Origin: Candidatus Babelota bacterium
GTDB lineage: Bacteria > JAGOBX01
Length of the DNA stretch: 18,795 nt
Assembly (NCBI GenBank): GCA_017999075.1
Contig: JAGOBX010000012.1
Location: 1-18,795, forward strand
Direction: 5' to 3'
Shown here piece after piece: positions 15,887-18,795 of the stretch. Position numbers and translations under genes: made by a program. Below the pieces are notes generated by a model. It was not told the DNA's origin and did no database searches. It worked only from the letters and a program-made list of their open reading frames with translations. Numbering within the stretch: position 1 is the stretch's first letter; each line of letters starts with the position of its first letter.

Positions 15887-16572
15887 TGAAAAAACATTTT
15901 ACGTTTGGCAAAATTATTAATATTGAAATTTCGGGCGGAGTATTTCAAGGAAAATATGTTTCAGTTATAAAAGAATATGATGATACTAATAACATTCTTT
16001 ATATTTCTCAACCGCGCATATCAAATTTATTTGTTCCGTTATCGACCGGAGAACCACTTATAATTCATTATCTGGAAGGTTCAATGTCATGTAATTTCAA
16101 ATCTATAATACTTGACATAATCAATTTTGAAGATTTCTGTGTTTACAAAATAGAGGGTCCTGATAAAATTCAAAAGAGCGATAGAAGAAAGCATTTAAGA
16201 ATGCCTGTTTATCCTCCGGCTCAGATTAATTATTTTTCTCAATATTCACCAACAATTTTTTTACAGGGTATTTTAACTGATATTTCTTTTAGCGGAATTA
16301 ATATTGAAACTCAAAAAAAAACAGATATTTCAGACCCGTTATCATTAAGTTTTAAATTACCCAAACATAATGGCGGAACCTACGGAATCGAAGAATTGGC
16401 AGTAAAAGTAATATGGAATAAAAAAATTAATAACCGTGAATTTTCAGGTTGTGCAATTCAAAATTTTAAAGGGAAACAGGAAACTTTTATTACAGACTAT
16501 ATAATTAATTTACAGCGAGCTAATAATTGGGAAACTCATGTAAAAAAAATAGTCGGCTCGCTGATTGAATAA
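15886..16572 (+). CDS. PilZ-domain protein, predicted c-di-GMP receptor (YcgR-like layout)
   Basis: This 228-aa soluble protein has an N-terminal beta-rich domain (about 5-95) resembling the PilZN/YcgR-N module and a PilZ domain (about 99-215). Both c-di-GMP-binding motifs are present: RxxxR in RKHLR (R101, R105) and DxSxxG in DISFSG (D132, S134, G137). PilZ proteins of this layout bind c-di-GMP and usually affect motility, exopolysaccharide or pili. The ATG overlaps the previous stop by one base, indicating coupled translation with the coiled-coil gene. No diguanylate cyclase or flagellar gene is in the window, so the target is unknown. C-di-GMP binding is predicted from intact motifs. Confidence 0.87.
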   Translation: MKKHFTFGKIINIEISGGVFQGKYVSVIKEYDDTNNILYISQPRISNLFVPLSTGEPLIIHYLEGSMSCNFKSIILDIINFEDFCVYKIEGPDKIQKSDRRKHLRMPVYPPAQINYFSQYSPTIFLQGILTDISFSGINIETQKKTDISDPLSLSFKLPKHNGGTYGIEELAVKVIWNKKINNREFSGCAIQNFKGKQETFITDYIINLQRANNWETHVKKIVGSLIE

Positions 16573-16644
16573 AATTAAAAAAATTATGATTATAAAATTT
16601 TATATATCAAATCTTGTGGATAATAAAATCGAATTACGCCGATG

Positions 16645-16778
16645 GCGGTCAAAATATATATAACATAAAAGTTCATCATTAAAATATTTATATTATATAA
16701 CATACCGCGGATGATGGACTTTAATTCTACAAATCATCTGCAAAAAAAACCGCAGATGAAAATCTGCGGTTTTTTTTT
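16645..16778 (+). promoter_or_regulatory. Candidate trp attenuator leader with alternately pairing segments
   Basis: The 279-base gap between the PilZ gene and trpE holds a chain of segments that can pair alternately. Segment 1 (16671-16679) pairs with 16711-16719 in nine pairs with one G-U. Segment 2 (16707-16714, GCGGATGA) pairs with segment 3 (16734-16741, TCATCTGC) in eight pairs with one G-U. Segment 3 also pairs perfectly with segment 4 (16752-16759, GCAGATGA). Segment 4 overlaps the 5' arm of the terminator, whose 3' arm is segment 5 (16762-16770). GCGGT at 16645-16649 could also pair with ACCGC at 16704-16708. Mutually exclusive helices ending in a terminator before a biosynthetic gene are what an attenuator looks like. 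No leader peptide rich in Trp codons, T-box or TRAP repeats is visible, so the sensed signal is unknown. Confidence 0.5.
16742..16778 (+). terminator. Strong intrinsic terminator ahead of trpE
   Basis: ACCGCAGAT (16749-16757) and ATCTGCGGT (16762-16770) form a perfect 9-bp stem around a GAAA tetraloop, followed by eight more T residues (16771-16778). The preceding A-run (16742-16748) can extend the stem. It lies 170 bases after the PilZ stop and 74 before the trpE start, so it may end the upstream operon, attenuate trpE, or both. The A-run would let it work on the opposite strand as well. Confidence 0.85.
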
Positions 16779-16783
16779 GATAC

Positions 16784-16821
16784 ATTATGAAAAAAAATAA
16801 ATATTCCATATTTTTCATAAT
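16784..16821. repeat. 11-bp inverted repeat just upstream of trpE
   Basis: ATTATGAAAAA (16784-16794) and TTTTTCATAAT (16811-16821) are perfect inverted repeats separated by 16 bases. No T-run follows, so it is not a terminator. It lies between the terminator and the trpE ribosome site. The right arm contains CATAAT, a -10-like hexamer, so it could be an operator for a dimeric repressor or an RNA hairpin. Confidence 0.5.
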
Positions 16822-16837
16822 ACAAATTTTAAAAAAT

Positions 16838-16854
16838 GAGGTGATCCCATTTTG
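16838..16854 (+). promoter_or_regulatory. Strong Shine-Dalgarno site deciding the trpE TTG start
   Basis: GAGGTGATC (16838-16846) is a near-perfect complement of the 16S rRNA 3' end. GAGGTGA ends seven bases before TTG at 16852. No in-frame ATG lies near, so TTG is the start. Confidence 0.8.
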
Positions 16855-18339
16855 AAACTCACTAATTTCGATGAATTTAAAAAATTGACTAATGCAGGAA
16901 ACGTAATACCAATATTCAAAGAGCTTATAGTTGACATAGATACTCCGGTAAGCATATTTTCAAAATTTAACAGTTCAAAATTTGCATTTTTGCTTGAAAG
17001 CGTAGAAACCGATAAAAATTACGGCAGATATTCTATCATAGGAATTGATCCTTTTAAATTGTTGCGTTATGCAAATAATATTTTAGAAGTATCAGAAGGA
17101 ACAAAAAAAACAGTAATTGAAAACACTAATCCATTAGATTATTTAAATGCAGATTTAAAAAAATTCAAATCTGTAGAAATTGATGATATCCCTTTTTTAT
17201 ACAGCGCTATAATAGGATATTTCGGATTTGAAATTTTCGGATTGATGGAAAAAACAAATTTCACCAATACTGACGAATTAGATATTCCTGATATTTACCT
17301 TGCATATTGCAACAAACTATTGGTATTCGATCATTTCAAAAATAAATTATTTTTAATCTATAACGCCATATTAACCGAAAACTCTGACGTTGAATTAGAA
17401 TTTAAAAAAGGAATTGCAGAACTTGAATCTCTGGAAAAAATTATTTTCACTCCTATAGCCATCAATTATATTTCTCACAATAAATCCAGTAAAATTCCTG
17501 TTCCTGAATACGTATCTCCTGAAAAATCATTTATAGATGGAGTAAACAAAATCAAAGAATACATAAATAAAGGCGATATTTTTCAATGCGTATTATCAAT
17601 AAGGCAAAGTGTAAAAATTTCAGTCGAGCCTTTTGAGTTATACCGAGCTTTAAGAATTATTAATCCTTCTCCTTATATGTTTTATATGAATTTTGATAAT
17701 TTCACTCTGATAGGTTCTTCTCCTGAAACTATGGTCCGTATACGCAGCAATAAAGTTTATTTAAAACCTATAGCAGGAACAAGACCTGTTTTGAAAAATG
17801 AAACCGAAACACAAATGTACGCGGATGAAATGATGAGAGATGAAAAAGAACTGGCTGAACACATAATGCTTCTTGATTTAGGCAGAAATGATCTTGGAAG
17901 AATCTGCAAACCTGGAACGGTTAAGGTTGAAAAAAAAATGTATGTGGAACGTTTTGCTCATGTACAGCATATTGTTTCAGACGTATCCGGAGAACTTGCA
18001 GAAGGCAATTCTGTCATTGATGTCTTAAAAGCTTCGTTCCCTGCCGGAACAGTAAGCGGCGCTCCTAAAATCAGAGCTATGGAAATAATAAACGAACTTG
18101 AACCTATAAAACGCAATTTTTATGCAGGCGCAGCAGGTTACATAACTTTCGGAAATGAAATGGATTTAGCGATAACTATCCGCAGCATGACTGTAAAAAA
18201 TGGAACAGTCTATTTTCAAACTGGCGCTGGAATTGTGTATGATTCAATAGACAAAAATGAATTAAAAGAATGTGTAAATAAAGCTAAAAGCATAGTCGAA
18301 TCAATTTACCTGGCAGAAACAGGAATCGAACGTATATAA
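16852..18339 (+). CDS. trpE: Anthranilate synthase component I
   Basis: TrpE makes anthranilate from chorismate, using ammonia supplied by TrpG, in the first committed step of tryptophan synthesis. The 495-aa length is normal. The N-terminal domain has LLES (residues 47-50), the element that binds tryptophan for feedback inhibition. The chorismate-binding domain has KGDIFQCVLSIRQ, SSPETMVR, PIAGTRP (GTRP 309-312), ELAEHIMLLDLGRND (H337, DLGRND 342-347), FPAGTVSGAPK (PAGTVSGAPK 397-406) and QTGAGIVYDS. All hallmark residues are present and the LLES motif favours TrpE over PabB. It begins at TTG after a very strong ribosome site and is preceded by a terminator-containing leader. The trpG start lies 61 bases after its stop. 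Confidence 0.96.
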   Translation: MKLTNFDEFKKLTNAGNVIPIFKELIVDIDTPVSIFSKFNSSKFAFLLESVETDKNYGRYSIIGIDPFKLLRYANNILEVSEGTKKTVIENTNPLDYLNADLKKFKSVEIDDIPFLYSAIIGYFGFEIFGLMEKTNFTNTDELDIPDIYLAYCNKLLVFDHFKNKLFLIYNAILTENSDVELEFKKGIAELESLEKIIFTPIAINYISHNKSSKIPVPEYVSPEKSFIDGVNKIKEYINKGDIFQCVLSIRQSVKISVEPFELYRALRIINPSPYMFYMNFDNFTLIGSSPETMVRIRSNKVYLKPIAGTRPVLKNETETQMYADEMMRDEKELAEHIMLLDLGRNDLGRICKPGTVKVEKKMYVERFAHVQHIVSDVSGELAEGNSVIDVLKASFPAGTVSGAPKIRAMEIINELEPIKRNFYAGAAGYITFGNEMDLAITIRSMTVKNGTVYFQTGAGIVYDSIDKNELKECVNKAKSIVESIYLAETGIERI

Positions 18340-18400
18340 AAGTTAGACATAACAAAGACTATAAAAACTATTGTTAGAATTTACCCGGAGGATAAAAACA

Positions 18401-18787
18401 ATGATACTTTTGATAGATAATTACGATTCATTTGTTTACAATTTATATCAATACGTATCCGAATTCGGATATGAAGTTAAAGTATATAGGAATGATAAAA
18501 TAACTTTAGATGAAATTGAAAAACTAAACCCGTCGCATATAATAATATCTCCTGGGCCTGGACGTCCTGAAAATAGCGGAATTATATGTTCTCTGATAAA
18601 AAAGTTCTATTCATCTATACCTATTTTAGGTATATGTTTAGGCCATCAGGCTATAGGATATGCGCTTGGAGGAAAAATTAGCGGAGCAAAAAAAATAATG
18701 CATGGAAAATTATCAAAAATTTTTCATAATAAAACAGGTATTTTTTCTACCATAAACAACCCGCTAAATGCGGTAAGATACAATTAA
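18401..18787 (+). CDS. trpG: Anthranilate synthase component II (glutamine amidotransferase), interrupted by an in-frame stop
   Basis: TrpG hydrolyses glutamine and passes ammonia to TrpE. The ATG at 18401 has GGAGGA (18387-18392) eight bases upstream and begins MILLIDNYDSFVYNLYQY, a classic start. The oxyanion-strand motif SPGPGRPENSG and the nucleophile C79 in GICLGHQ are intact, and IMHGK follows at the usual place. The reading frame then stops at TAA (18785-18787) after RYN. Family members read RYHSLV here, and the bases after the stop translate as L-V in the same frame. The stop thus replaces the Ser codon, a C-to-A difference from TCA. The remaining third, including the catalytic His and Glu (HPES), would be lost; normal length is about 190 aa versus 128 here. 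This may be a real nonsense mutation or an error near a contig end. Identity is certain; functionality is not. Confidence 0.88.
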   Translation: MILLIDNYDSFVYNLYQYVSEFGYEVKVYRNDKITLDEIEKLNPSHIIISPGPGRPENSGIICSLIKKFYSSIPILGICLGHQAIGYALGGKISGAKKIMHGKLSKIFHNKTGIFSTINNPLNAVRYN

Positions 18788-18795
18788 CTTGTTAT

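Noticed and set aside
16565-16593. Weak promoter TTGAAT-17-GATTAT overlapping the end of the PilZ gene
   Set aside because: Only four of six matches in each hexamer in AT-rich DNA. A promoter for the trp leader is needed somewhere here, but this one is not well enough supported to list.
16591-16604. 14-bp palindrome TATAAAATTTTATA after the PilZ gene
   Set aside because: Composed only of A and T in an AT-rich gap, where such palindromes are expected by chance; no supporting promoter elements of good quality.
16642-16668. Short leader peptide (eight codons, ATG to TAA) in the trpE leader
   Set aside because: It has no Trp codon and no ribosome-binding site, so it cannot support classical ribosome-mediated trp attenuation.
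16700-16720. T-box riboswitch upstream of trpE, suggested by ACCGCGG at 16704-16710
   Set aside because: The T-box core needs UGGN directly before ACCGCG; here the preceding bases are ACAT. No Stem I with a specifier loop is recognisable, and the ACCGCGG is not in the terminator arm.
16711-16800. 29-codon open frame (ATGATGGAC...) running through the terminator
   Set aside because: No Shine-Dalgarno site or Trp codons; its sequence is explained by the inverted repeats and the T-run.

Overview
This is an 18.8 kb chromosomal window from a very AT-rich bacterium in which every supported gene lies on the plus strand. The organism is probably a diderm. The evidence is a GspA/GspB (ExeA/ExeB)-like gene pair, which serves secretin or pilus assembly, and several proteins with Sec-type signal peptides. 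Shine-Dalgarno sites (GGAGG, GAGGTGA) and sigma70-type promoters look conventional. Several genes look like lineage-specific proteins of an uncultured phylum, but I cannot assign a phylum from the sequence alone. I see no tRNA, rRNA, CRISPR array, insertion sequence or phage gene.

Layout. (1) 1-1612: the 3' part of an ExeA/GspA-type AAA ATPase, followed by a membrane-anchored protein with the GspB N-terminal signature and a periplasmic TPR-like tail. (2) 1694-2494: a secreted helical-repeat protein behind a good promoter. (3) 2517-9947: a tightly packed run of malQ, a 1029-aa soluble hybrid histidine kinase (four PAS, HisKA, HATPase, Hpt, REC), a zinc-ribbon/CPBP protease/TPR fusion, a small zinc-ribbon protein and a secreted DUF4159 protein. 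(4) 10009-11907: a membrane glycosyltransferase of the GT-C type with a TPR-like tail. (5) 11972-16572: a secreted coiled-coil protein, a tandem-ACT protein, an unrecognised 234-aa protein, an FtsZ consisting only of the core GTPase, a small coiled-coil protein and a PilZ protein. (6) 16573-18795: a structured leader with a strong terminator, then trpE and a trpG that is interrupted by an in-frame stop at the window edge.

Themes. Regulation and envelope functions dominate: a multi-PAS phosphorelay kinase, a predicted c-di-GMP receptor, an amino-acid-sensing ACT protein, and cell division. The trpE leader is the most interesting non-coding stretch. Five segments can pair alternately, ending in an intrinsic terminator, as expected of an attenuator. 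An 11-bp dyad follows just before the trpE ribosome-binding site. The best protein-level oddities are the tail-less FtsZ outside any visible division cluster, the Hpt-before-REC order in the kinase, the zinc-ribbon/CPBP/TPR fusion, and the stop codon in trpG.
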